A stretch of 64,000 bases of DNA from Rhodococcus sp. HNM0563 (GTDB lineage Bacteria > Actinomycetota > Actinomycetes > Mycobacteriales > Mycobacteriaceae): positions 186,001 through 250,000 of the forward strand of contig NZ_JAASAF010000009.1 in the NCBI RefSeq assembly GCF_012726195.1. The letters run 5' to 3'. Positions 56,733 through 64,000 of the stretch are shown in pieces. The position numbers and the translations under genes are program-made. Numbering within the stretch: the stretch's first letter is position 1; every line of letters begins with the position of its first letter. The notes under the pieces were generated by a model. It saw only the letters and a list, made by a program, of their open reading frames with translations, was not told the DNA's origin and did not search any database.

Positions 56733-58202
56733 TTGAGTATCCTCACCGAACGTCGTACCTACGTGGCCGGCGAATGGGTCACCGGCGACCGCGTCATCAC
56801 AGTGGAGAATCCGGCCGACGAAACCCACGTCGCCGACGTCAGCGAGACACCCGTTGCCGAAGTCGAACGCGCCGTCCTCGCCGCCCGGACCGCCTTCGAC
56901 GACGGAGTGTGGGCGCAGCGCACACCTCACGACCGGGCCCAGGTACTCCACAGGCTGATCGACCACCTCGAGGCGAACCACGAATCGATGGTCGACACCC
57001 TCGTCGCCGAGGCAGGACAACCCGCGCGGTTCGCCGACGAAACCCAGTGCCGCACAGGCGTATCGATCGCACGTCAGACGATCGACCTCTACCTGTCGAT
57101 GCGACACGAGGAGGCAACCCCGGTCCCGGTCGACGACCTGACGCGGGGGCGGGTCGCGCTCAGCATCCTCCGACACGAACCGGTCGGGGTCGTCACCGCG
57201 ATCACTCCGTACAACGCAGCACTCATCATGGCCCTGCAGAAGCTGATTCCCGCACTCATGGCAGGCAACTCGGTGATCCTGCGACCCAGTCCGCTCACCC
57301 CACTCTCGTCCCTGATCTTCGGGCACGCCGCCGACGCCGCAGGCCTGCCACCCGGCGTACTGAGTGTGGTGGCCGAGGAAGGCACCGAGGGCGCGCAACT
57401 GCTGACGACCCATCCCGCAGTCGACATGGTTTCGTTCACCGGATCCACTGTGGCCGGACGCAACATCATCGCGCAGGCCGCCCCGACCGTGAAACGCCTG
57501 TCGCTCGAACTCGGCGGCAAATCCGCGCAGATCTATCTGCCCGACGCCCTCGCACGTGTCGGCATCGGCGCAATGGGGGTAGTGGCCCGCACCGCAGGAC
57601 AGGCCTGTGTCGCGGCGACACGCATGCTCGTCCCGCAGGAACACAAGGAGGAAGTTCTCGAACGAGTTGCCGCCGCGTACAATTCGATCAAGGTGGGGTC
57701 GCCCACCGACCCGACTGCATTGATGGGTCCGGTGATCAGTGCCGCACAGCGAGCCAAGTGCGAGCGATTCGTGCAACTCGCCGAGGAGCAAGGAGCCAAG
57801 GTCCGGACCGGCGGCAAACGCCCGGAAGGTCTCGATCGGGGTTACTACTTCGAGCCGACCGTCCTCGATCTGCCGAACAATGCCAACCCTGCGGCGCAGG
57901 AGGAGATCTTCGGACCCGTCCTCGGGGTCATCGGCTACCGAGACATCGACGACGCGGTGCGGATCGCCAACGACAGCGTCTATGGGCTGTCCGGCCAGGT
58001 GTACGGCGCCGACACCGCTACCGCAGTCTCGGTTGCCCGCCGGATCCGCGCGGGCGCCGTCAACGTCAACACCACCGTATTCAGCGCGCTCGCACCCAGC
58101 GGGGGCTACAAGCAGAGCGGACTCGGACGCGAACGTGGCCCCGAGGGCATCCGCGAATTCCAGGAAGTCAAGCACATGTCGATTGGAGAGCTCGCACAAT
58201 GA
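56733..58202 (+). CDS. NAD(P)-dependent aldehyde dehydrogenase
   Basis: A 489-residue ALDH-superfamily enzyme oxidising an aldehyde to its acid. The catalytic cysteine is in RTAGQACVAATR (about residue 292), the general-base Glu in LSLELGGKSAQI, the oxyanion Asn in TPYNAAL, and the cofactor loop in FTGSTVAGRN. The start is TTG at 56733 with GGGGG about 8 bp upstream. It begins a second transcription unit within the cluster and is coupled to the amidohydrolase gene. Confidence 0.93.
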   Translation: MSILTERRTYVAGEWVTGDRVITVENPADETHVADVSETPVAEVERAVLAARTAFDDGVWAQRTPHDRAQVLHRLIDHLEANHESMVDTLVAEAGQPARFADETQCRTGVSIARQTIDLYLSMRHEEATPVPVDDLTRGRVALSILRHEPVGVVTAITPYNAALIMALQKLIPALMAGNSVILRPSPLTPLSSLIFGHAADAAGLPPGVLSVVAEEGTEGAQLLTTHPAVDMVSFTGSTVAGRNIIAQAAPTVKRLSLELGGKSAQIYLPDALARVGIGAMGVVARTAGQACVAATRMLVPQEHKEEVLERVAAAYNSIKVGSPTDPTALMGPVISAAQRAKCERFVQLAEEQGAKVRTGGKRPEGLDRGYYFEPTVLDLPNNANPAAQEEIFGPVLGVIGYRDIDDAVRIANDSVYGLSGQVYGADTATAVSVARRIRAGAVNVNTTVFSALAPSGGYKQSGLGRERGPEGIREFQEVKHMSIGELAQ

Positions 58203-59422
58203 CCACATCGAACGGCACCCCGAACCTCGACCTGGACTGGCTCGTCTCGGTCGACGACCACATCCTCGAACCGCCCAACCTGTGGGTCGATCGCGTGCCG
58301 AAGAAGGACCGCGATCGTGCGCCCCACATGATCAAGGACGACAAGACCGGGATGGATGTCTGGGTCTACGACGGCAAGAAGTTCCCGAGCAGCGGCCTGA
58401 GCGCGGTCGCGGGCAAGTCCAAGGAAGAGTTCAGCCCCGAACCCCTCAACTACGACGAGATGCGACCCGGTTGCTACGACCCGCTCGCCCGTGTGGAGGA
58501 CATGAACAAGGCCGGCATCCTCGCGTCGCTGTCGTTCCCGACGGTCACCCGCTTCTGCGGTCAGATGTTCATGGAGGCCAGCGACCGCGAGTTCGGATTC
58601 ACCTGCCTGCAGGCCTACAACGACTGGCACCTCGAGGAGTGGGCCGGCGCGGCTCCGGGCCGCTTCATTCCGTTGATCCTCATCCCGCTGTGGGATCCCG
58701 CCCTCGCGGCGAAGGAGATGGAACGCTGCGCTGCCAAGGGCGCCACGACGTTCGCCTTCTCCGAGAACCCCGAACCGCTGGGTCTGCCCACCATTCACGA
58801 CAAGGACCGCTACTGGGATCCCGTCATGGCTGCCGCCAACGATCTCGACATGGTGGTCTCGATGCACGTCGGCTCGTCCTCCACGGTGCCACGGGTCTCG
58901 AAGGATTCGCCGTTCCTGGCCAATCTGGCATGGGGCGCGACACGGACTTCGGGAGCAATGCTGACGTGGCTGTTCAGCAGCATGTTCCAGCGCTACCCCA
59001 ACCTCAAGATCGCGTTGTCCGAAGGTGAGATCGGCTGGGTGCCGTACTTCCTCGAACGTGCCGAGCAGGTACTCGACAAGCAGCGGTACTGGATCCAGCG
59101 CGGTGCGCAGTGGAGCGACCACGGCAACAACGACCTGGATCTGGACAACCTCGATGTTCGGGAAGTATTCCGGAAGCACATCTTCGGTTGCTTCATCGAG
59201 GATCATCACGGAATCGCCAGCATCGACGAAATCGGCGAGGACAACATCATGTGCGAGACCGACTACCCGCACTCCGATTCGACGTGGCCCAACTGCATCT
59301 CGGTGGTCAAGAAGCAGATCGAGCATCTGACGCCCGAACAGCAGTACAAGATTCTGCGTGGCAATGCCGAGCGGCTGTACCGATTCACTCCGGCGCAGCC
59401 CCCGGTCCTGGCCGGAGTCTGA
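58199..59422 (+). CDS. Amidohydrolase-2 family metal-dependent hydrolase/decarboxylase
   Basis: A 407-residue TIM-barrel protein of the amidohydrolase-2 (ACMSD-like) family. The N-terminal metal motif reads VDDHILEP rather than the usual HxH, as in many actinobacterial members. Later sites are SMHVGSSS (His) and CETDYPHSDSTWP (active-site Asp). It could hydrolyse, hydrate or decarboxylate a pathway intermediate. The ATG overlaps the ALDH stop (ATGA). Confidence 0.88.
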   Translation: MTTSNGTPNLDLDWLVSVDDHILEPPNLWVDRVPKKDRDRAPHMIKDDKTGMDVWVYDGKKFPSSGLSAVAGKSKEEFSPEPLNYDEMRPGCYDPLARVEDMNKAGILASLSFPTVTRFCGQMFMEASDREFGFTCLQAYNDWHLEEWAGAAPGRFIPLILIPLWDPALAAKEMERCAAKGATTFAFSENPEPLGLPTIHDKDRYWDPVMAAANDLDMVVSMHVGSSSTVPRVSKDSPFLANLAWGATRTSGAMLTWLFSSMFQRYPNLKIALSEGEIGWVPYFLERAEQVLDKQRYWIQRGAQWSDHGNNDLDLDNLDVREVFRKHIFGCFIEDHHGIASIDEIGEDNIMCETDYPHSDSTWPNCISVVKKQIEHLTPEQQYKILRGNAERLYRFTPAQPPVLAGV

Positions 59423-59462
59423 CCTTGCTCCGCCCGAACAAGGAACCGAACAGGAATATGCC

Positions 59463-60248
59463 ATGAATCGATTGCTCGAAGGCAAATCCGCCATCGTGAC
59501 GGGAGCGGGCTCGGGAGTGGGCCGCGCGACCGCCTTGCGCCTCGCCGAAGAGGGCGCACGGGTCGTGTGCGCCGACATCGATGTGGATGAGGCGAAAGAA
59601 ACCGTCCGTCTCGTCGAGGCCGACGGCGGCGCCGCAACGGCGGTCGGGGCGGATGTGTCCGACGAAGACCAGGTCGTAGCGATGGTGCGGGCAGCGGTCG
59701 AGCAGTACGGCCGACTCGACATCCTCGTCAACAATGTCGGGATCCCCACTCCACGACTGGGCGCAACCTTCGAGGAACACACCCGCGAAGACTTCCAGCG
59801 CCTGGTCGGGGTGAATCTGGGTGGCGTCTTCTTCGGGAGCAAGCATGCCGTCCTGCAGTTCAAGAAGCAGGGTTCGGGCGGTGCGATCGTCAACACCGGG
59901 TCGGTGGCCGGCCTCGTCGCGTGGGGCGGTTCGGTGTACGGCGCAACCAAAGGCGCCGTACACCAGTTGACGCGCGCGGTGGCGATCGAGGGAGCGCCCC
60001 ACGGTATCCGGGTCAACGCCATTGCCCCCGCAGGGATGCCGCTGACCGGGTTCATGACAGCGGGCGGGCTCGACCCCGAAGTCAACGCTCGACCCGAGGT
60101 CACCGACCGCATCGCCACCCAACACCCCCTCGGCCGATTCATCACTGCTGAGGATTGCGCGGAGGCGATCCTGTACCTGGCCTCCGACATGGCGAAGAAC
60201 GTCACCGGCGTCGTCCTGCCGGTGGATGGAGGGTATGTCGCACGATGA
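59463..60248 (+). CDS. SDR family oxidoreductase (catabolic cluster)
   Basis: A 261-residue classical SDR. The cofactor motif is IVTGAGSGVGRATA with CADIDV indicating NAD preference, NNVG is near residue 91, and the catalytic Ser and YGATKGA lie near residues 145-165. It probably oxidises an alcohol made by the P450. The ATG at 59463 follows AGGAA. The P450 start overlaps its stop. Confidence 0.92.
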   Translation: MNRLLEGKSAIVTGAGSGVGRATALRLAEEGARVVCADIDVDEAKETVRLVEADGGAATAVGADVSDEDQVVAMVRAAVEQYGRLDILVNNVGIPTPRLGATFEEHTREDFQRLVGVNLGGVFFGSKHAVLQFKKQGSGGAIVNTGSVAGLVAWGGSVYGATKGAVHQLTRAVAIEGAPHGIRVNAIAPAGMPLTGFMTAGGLDPEVNARPEVTDRIATQHPLGRFITAEDCAEAILYLASDMAKNVTGVVLPVDGGYVAR

Positions 60249-61501
60249 AGACCACATCGCTCGACCGAGACCGGGTACGCGAGTTGTTCGACCTGCAGGG
60301 GTCGTACAACGAGGCCACCGGCGGAAAGTTCTCCGAGGATCCGTATCCGATCTGGAACCGGCTCCGCGGAGAGAAGCCGGTCCACCGGGGTACTGTCCAC
60401 GAGCTCACCGGGATCTCGGAATCACTGATGTTCCAGGGGCTCCCGTACCCCGATCGCGAGCACTTCTCGGTGTTCAGTTTCGAGGCCTGCAATGAGGCCT
60501 TCCGGAATCCGAAGGTCTTCGCGTCGTCTCCCGAGGCCGTGGACATCGACCCCGAGTCGGGTTCGCTCGTCCACAACAGCATGTTGTCGATGGGCGGAGT
60601 GCAACACCGGCAGTACCGCAGCCTGGTCCAGCCGTCGTTCCTTCCGTCGAACGCACAGTGGTGGATCCAGAACTGGATCGAGGAAGCGGTCCACCTCTTG
60701 ATCGACGGGTTCGTCGACGACGGGCATGCCGAATTGAACGTCGACTTCTGCGCTGCCATACCGATTCTCACCATCACCGGAAGCTTCGGTGTGCCGATCG
60801 AGCAGGCACTCGACATTCGTGAAGCCTTGACCCGCGACAAGCAGAAGATCATCGACATCCTCGCTCCGATCGTCGCAGCACGGCGGGAGGTACCGCAGGA
60901 CGACCTGATCAGTGTTCTGGTGCAGGCCGAGCGGGCCGACGAATCCGGTGCCACACAGCGTCTTTCGGACGAGGAGATCTACACCTTCTCGCTGTTGCTG
61001 CTCGCCGCGGGATCGGGCACCACCTGGAAGCAGATGGGGACCACCATCACCGCGCTGCTTCAGCGTCCGGACGTGCTCGCTGCGGTACGCGAGGACCGGT
61101 CCCTGTTGCGCGCGGCGATCGAGGAGACTCTGCGGTGGATGCCGACCGATCCGATGTTCTCGCGGTGGGTCACCGAGGACATCGACTTCTACGGTCAGGA
61201 CATTCCGAAGGGTTCGGTCGTTCACCTGTGCGTCGCCGCCGCGAACCGTGATCCGGAGCGGTGGGAACGACCCGACGAGTACGACATCACCCGGACCACG
61301 AAGTCGACGCTCGCATTCGGCCAGGGCGCCCACATCTGCCTGGGCATGCACGTGGCCCGCGGGGAGATGACCGTGGGCATCAACGCCTTGCTCGACAGGC
61401 TCCCCGGACTACGGCTCGATCCGGCGGCCGAGCCCCCGAGACTTGTCGGGATGTACGAGCGCGGAGCCACCGCGATTCCTGTCCTCTTCGATACGAAATG
61501 A
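60245..61501 (+). CDS. Cytochrome P450
   Basis: A 418-residue soluble bacterial P450. The heme-ligand loop is FGQGAHICLGMHVA (Cys365), the ExxR region is EETLRW, and the I-helix reads LAAGSGTTWKQ at residues 253-263. The usual acidic residue before the conserved Thr is Gly258, which may alter oxygen activation. The cluster's [3Fe-4S] ferredoxin is its probable electron donor. It is coupled to the SDR (4-bp overlap) and followed 7 bp later by the deazaflavin-type reductase. Confidence 0.94.
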   Translation: MKTTSLDRDRVRELFDLQGSYNEATGGKFSEDPYPIWNRLRGEKPVHRGTVHELTGISESLMFQGLPYPDREHFSVFSFEACNEAFRNPKVFASSPEAVDIDPESGSLVHNSMLSMGGVQHRQYRSLVQPSFLPSNAQWWIQNWIEEAVHLLIDGFVDDGHAELNVDFCAAIPILTITGSFGVPIEQALDIREALTRDKQKIIDILAPIVAARREVPQDDLISVLVQAERADESGATQRLSDEEIYTFSLLLLAAGSGTTWKQMGTTITALLQRPDVLAAVREDRSLLRAAIEETLRWMPTDPMFSRWVTEDIDFYGQDIPKGSVVHLCVAAANRDPERWERPDEYDITRTTKSTLAFGQGAHICLGMHVARGEMTVGINALLDRLPGLRLDPAAEPPRLVGMYERGATAIPVLFDTK

Positions 61502-61508
61502 GGTGACC

Positions 61509-61943
61509 ATGGCAGAGACCGAGTACACGCAGACGGATATCAGTCTCCGGGGTGACGAACATATCCGCGTCTATCGCGAAAGCGGTGGAAAGCAGGGGTA
61601 CATCTGGAACGGTGTGCCGACGCTACTGCTCACTGTGACCGGCCGGCGTTCGGGAATGCGGAGGACGTCCGCACTGATCTTCGCCAGGGATGGCGACGAC
61701 TATCTCGTCGTCGCCTCGAAGGGCGGCGCACCGCAGCACCCGCTGTGGTACGTGAACCTTCAGGCCGATCCGCACGCGGAGGTACAGGTCCTGGACAGGA
61801 CGCTGTCGGTGGTGGCGCGAACCGCCACCGACGAGGAGAAGCCCCGGCTCTGGAAGATCGTCACGGACGCGTGGCCGAACTACGACCTGTACCAGTCCCG
61901 AACCGACCGCGACATCCCGGTCGTCGTCCTGTCACCGACGTGA
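61509..61943 (+). CDS. Deazaflavin-dependent nitroreductase-family protein (Ddn/FDOR-like)
   Basis: A 144-residue split-barrel protein of the F420-dependent oxidoreductase/Ddn family: LLLTVTGRRSGMRRTSALIF, then ASKGGAPQHPLWYVNLQADP and the DRDIPVVVLSP end are typical. It probably reduces an activated double bond or quinone-like group with F420H2, although a different cofactor cannot be excluded. The ATG at 61509 is preceded by GAGGTG. Confidence 0.9.
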   Translation: MAETEYTQTDISLRGDEHIRVYRESGGKQGYIWNGVPTLLLTVTGRRSGMRRTSALIFARDGDDYLVVASKGGAPQHPLWYVNLQADPHAEVQVLDRTLSVVARTATDEEKPRLWKIVTDAWPNYDLYQSRTDRDIPVVVLSPT

Positions 61944-61964
61944 CGACGTCTAGAATCAGAGACC

Positions 61965-62606
61965 ATGTCCCGAGCTGAGGAACGAGCGGTCGAACGATCC
62001 GTGGCCGTCCAGCGGTCACGTTCGCGCGTCGAGAATCAGATCCGTGCGATCCTCGACGCGGCGCACCGCCTGGTCGAGGCGAAGGGGGACGCGTTCACGA
62101 CCCAGGAACTCGCGAAGGAAGCGGGAGTGGCCCTCCAGACCTTCTATCGCTATTTCGCGAGCAAGGACGAGTTGCTCCTCGCTGTCATCAGCGACGGGCT
62201 CAGCGACGCATGTCGACAGATGACCGTCACCGCCGACGATCTCACCGACCCATTGCAGCGACTGCGCTTCTTCATCACCGCTTCGCTGGGGGGCCGGTCG
62301 AGGGACCCGGAACGCTATACGCTCGCCCAGTTCATCGTGGCCACCCATTGGCGGTTGCATCGTGTCTTCCCGAAGGAACTCGCCGAGGCCGACCGCCCCC
62401 TGGTCGACCTCATCCACACCGAGATCCGGGCGGCCGCGGACGCCGGCCTGGTGACGTCCACCGACACCGAACAGGACGCATGGTTCATCGTCGAGCTCAC
62501 CCGCTCGGTGTACCACCACTACGCGTATGCGGCGGGCACCGTCGCTGAGGTCCAAGAGCAGCTGTGGCAATTCTGCCTCCGCGCGCTCGGTGGTCCGCTG
62601 CGCTGA
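61965..62606 (+). CDS. TetR family regulator of the catabolic cluster
   Basis: A 213-residue TetR protein with the HTH at about residues 25-70 (TQELAKEAGVALQTFYRYFA). It is the only DNA-binding regulator in the cluster and is thus the leading candidate to bind the repeated AGAA...TTCTAC elements. A half-site-like TAGAATCA lies just before its own start. The effector is unknown; CoA esters are common for such regulators. Confidence 0.9.
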   Translation: MSRAEERAVERSVAVQRSRSRVENQIRAILDAAHRLVEAKGDAFTTQELAKEAGVALQTFYRYFASKDELLLAVISDGLSDACRQMTVTADDLTDPLQRLRFFITASLGGRSRDPERYTLAQFIVATHWRLHRVFPKELAEADRPLVDLIHTEIRAAADAGLVTSTDTEQDAWFIVELTRSVYHHYAYAAGTVAEVQEQLWQFCLRALGGPLR

Positions 62607-62792
62607 CCTTCGCTCCTCATCGGATCCGACAGGGCCGACGCCCAGTCGTATTCGAGGCCGTCCCGGCCGTAGATCTTTCCGCTCGATTCGTCTCGTCGCG
62701 CGCACTCACAGCCGGCATCCGAGTCGTCACGAGAACCATCGAGCATCGCTCGTCGAAATCTCCCAACCCACAACCTGATCGAGAGGTCGTCG

Positions 62793-64000
62793 ATGATCCG
62801 CCGTAGACGAATACGGAAGTTACCGGCCGCACTACTGTCCCTCACGTTGTTCACGTTCGTCGCCGCGTGTGGCAGTGGCGACGCCTCCGACGGGGGCGCC
62901 ACCGGCAACGACGGAGAACCCGTCGCCGGCGGCTCCGCCACGATCCTGGAGATCGCGGAACCACCGACGCTCGACCCCGCCAAGCTGTCGAACACCTGGG
63001 CTCATATGGCCCCCTTGGGAAATGCCCTCTACGGCACCCTGATGGTCAACAGCACCGAAGACTTCGAGATCGAATACAAGATGGCCACCGACTTCGCCAC
63101 CACCGACGGCGGAACCACTTTCGATCTGAAGCTGCGGCCCGGTCTGACCTTCACCGACGGCACCCCTCTCGATGCCGCGGCGGTGAAGTACAACTGGGAC
63201 CGCCTGAAGGAACCGGCAACCGGTTCCACTGCGATCCGGGTCGCCAGTCAGATCGCGAACACCGACCCGATCGATGCCGAGACCCTCCGCGTCACCCTGG
63301 TGGCGCCGAACCTCCAATTTGCACAGGGCATCGCTGCGACGTCGTTGAACTGGATCGCTTCTCCCACCGCGCTGGAGAAGGGCGCAACAGCATTCGACGA
63401 TGCTCCGGCCGGGGCAGGACCGTTCAAGGTTGTGCGCTGGACGCGCCAGGGCGAGATCGAGATGGAGAAGAACCCGGACTACTGGGACGCGCCCAAACCG
63501 TACCTCGACACATTGACGATTCGCACCGCCCACGAGGCCACTCAGCGTATGAACGCAATGACCACCGGCGCAGCAGATCTCGCATCCGAGTCCAGTGCCA
63601 ACAACATCATTGCTGCCGAGGCGCAGGGGTTGAACACCGAGGTGGTTCCGACCGGCGGTGGTCAGATCATCGCAATGAACCATCGTCGAGCTCCGTTCGA
63701 CGACATCCGTGCCCGGCAGGCCGTACAGCTCGCACTGGACACCGACAATCTGAATCTCATCGTCTACAACGGTGAGGGTGTCGTGCCGGAAACCCTGTTC
63801 GCAGAGGAATCGCCGTACTATCAGGACCTCCCCTTCCCCGAGACGAACTCCGAGGAAGCGCAGAAACTGTTCGACGAACTGGCCGCCGAGGGCAAGCCCG
63901 TGTCGTTCACGTTCATGTCGTATCCGGCCAGTGAGAGCAAGACGCTTGCCGAGGCCGTCCAAGCCCAGCTCAGCGCCTACGACAATGTCGATGTGAAGGT
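62793..64000 (+). CDS. Family 5 ABC transporter solute-binding lipoprotein (3' end outside window)
   Basis: The first about 402 codons of a peptide/nickel/oligopeptide-type substrate-binding protein. A basic signal peptide ends FVAACGS (lipidation Cys at about residue 27). The SBP_bac_5 region follows: EPPTLDPAKLSN, LKLRPGLTFTDGTPLDAAAV, YNWDRL, GPFKVVRWT and RQAVQLALD. The ATG at 62793 has GAGAGG upstream. The frame is open to the last base, so the protein is truncated by the window. Permease genes presumably follow. Confidence 0.92.
   Translation, partial: MIRRRRIRKLPAALLSLTLFTFVAACGSGDASDGGATGNDGEPVAGGSATILEIAEPPTLDPAKLSNTWAHMAPLGNALYGTLMVNSTEDFEIEYKMATDFATTDGGTTFDLKLRPGLTFTDGTPLDAAAVKYNWDRLKEPATGSTAIRVASQIANTDPIDAETLRVTLVAPNLQFAQGIAATSLNWIASPTALEKGATAFDDAPAGAGPFKVVRWTRQGEIEMEKNPDYWDAPKPYLDTLTIRTAHEATQRMNAMTTGAADLASESSANNIIAAEAQGLNTEVVPTGGGQIIAMNHRRAPFDDIRARQAVQLALDTDNLNLIVYNGEGVVPETLFAEESPYYQDLPFPETNSEEAQKLFDELAAEGKPVSFTFMSYPASESKTLAEAVQAQLSAYDNVDVK

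Noticed and set aside
58214-60400. A 764-codon minus-strand open frame opposite the amidohydrolase and SDR genes
   Set aside because: The plus-strand genes have clear family motifs and overlapping starts and stops; this frame has none.

Overview
The window is GC-rich chromosomal DNA from a mycolic-acid actinobacterium, most likely Rhodococcus or a close relative in the Nocardiaceae. Supporting genes are mshA (mycothiol), senX3-regX3, a one-domain resuscitation-promoting factor, the 33-residue ribosomal protein bS22, a CobA-HemD fusion and a rex-hemACDB operon. From memory, the gene order of 1-50 kb follows Mycobacterium tuberculosis Rv0529 down to about Rv0480, in reverse orientation. I see no tRNA, rRNA, insertion sequence, prophage or CRISPR array.

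1-17 kb: heme supply and cytochrome c maturation. The minus strand carries hemL, a histidine phosphatase, a thioredoxin-like lipoprotein, ccdA, resB and ccsB (System II). Upstream lies the operon rex-hemA-hemC-hemD-hemB plus three small membrane proteins, with a Rex-type operator in front of rex. A divergent acyl-CoA oxidase sits between the two blocks.

17-30 kb: conserved housekeeping genes, mostly minus strand. These are a PlsC acyltransferase with an extended-SDR partner, bS22, a small HTH protein, proC, a thioesterase coupled to a MerR regulator, a sugar-phosphate-isomerase-like protein, a membrane protein, a Ppx/GppA phosphatase, regX3-senX3 and gpm. A perfect 38-bp palindrome separates the MerR gene from a divergent membrane protein.

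30-50 kb: a FAD oxidoreductase with a possible Tat signal, the Rpf-like protein, YbjN protein-mshA, an alpha/beta hydrolase-MFS pair, a PIG-L deacetylase, an SRPBCC protein followed by a tocopherol-cyclase-fold protein, a lipoprotein, a ROK regulator, a KimA-type potassium permease, TetR/SDR, a DUF2804 protein, murB, two tandem DUF2505 proteins, a methyltransferase, an orphan AbiEi-type protein and a DUF2993 (LmeA-like) protein.

50.6-64 kb: a plus-strand catabolic gene cluster that matches no pathway I can name. It has an APH-like kinase, acyl-CoA synthetase, [3Fe-4S] ferredoxin, family III CoA-transferase, a DUF35/thiolase-fold pair that looks like an acyl-CoA retro-aldolase, aldehyde dehydrogenase, amidohydrolase-2 protein, SDR, cytochrome P450, a deazaflavin-type reductase, TetR regulator and a family 5 solute-binding lipoprotein cut by the window end. 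Repeated AGAA...TTCTAC elements lie before three of its transcription units. Together these suggest uptake, P450 oxidation, oxidation to an acid, CoA activation and C-C cleavage of an unknown, probably alicyclic or terpenoid-like, compound. The substrate is inference.
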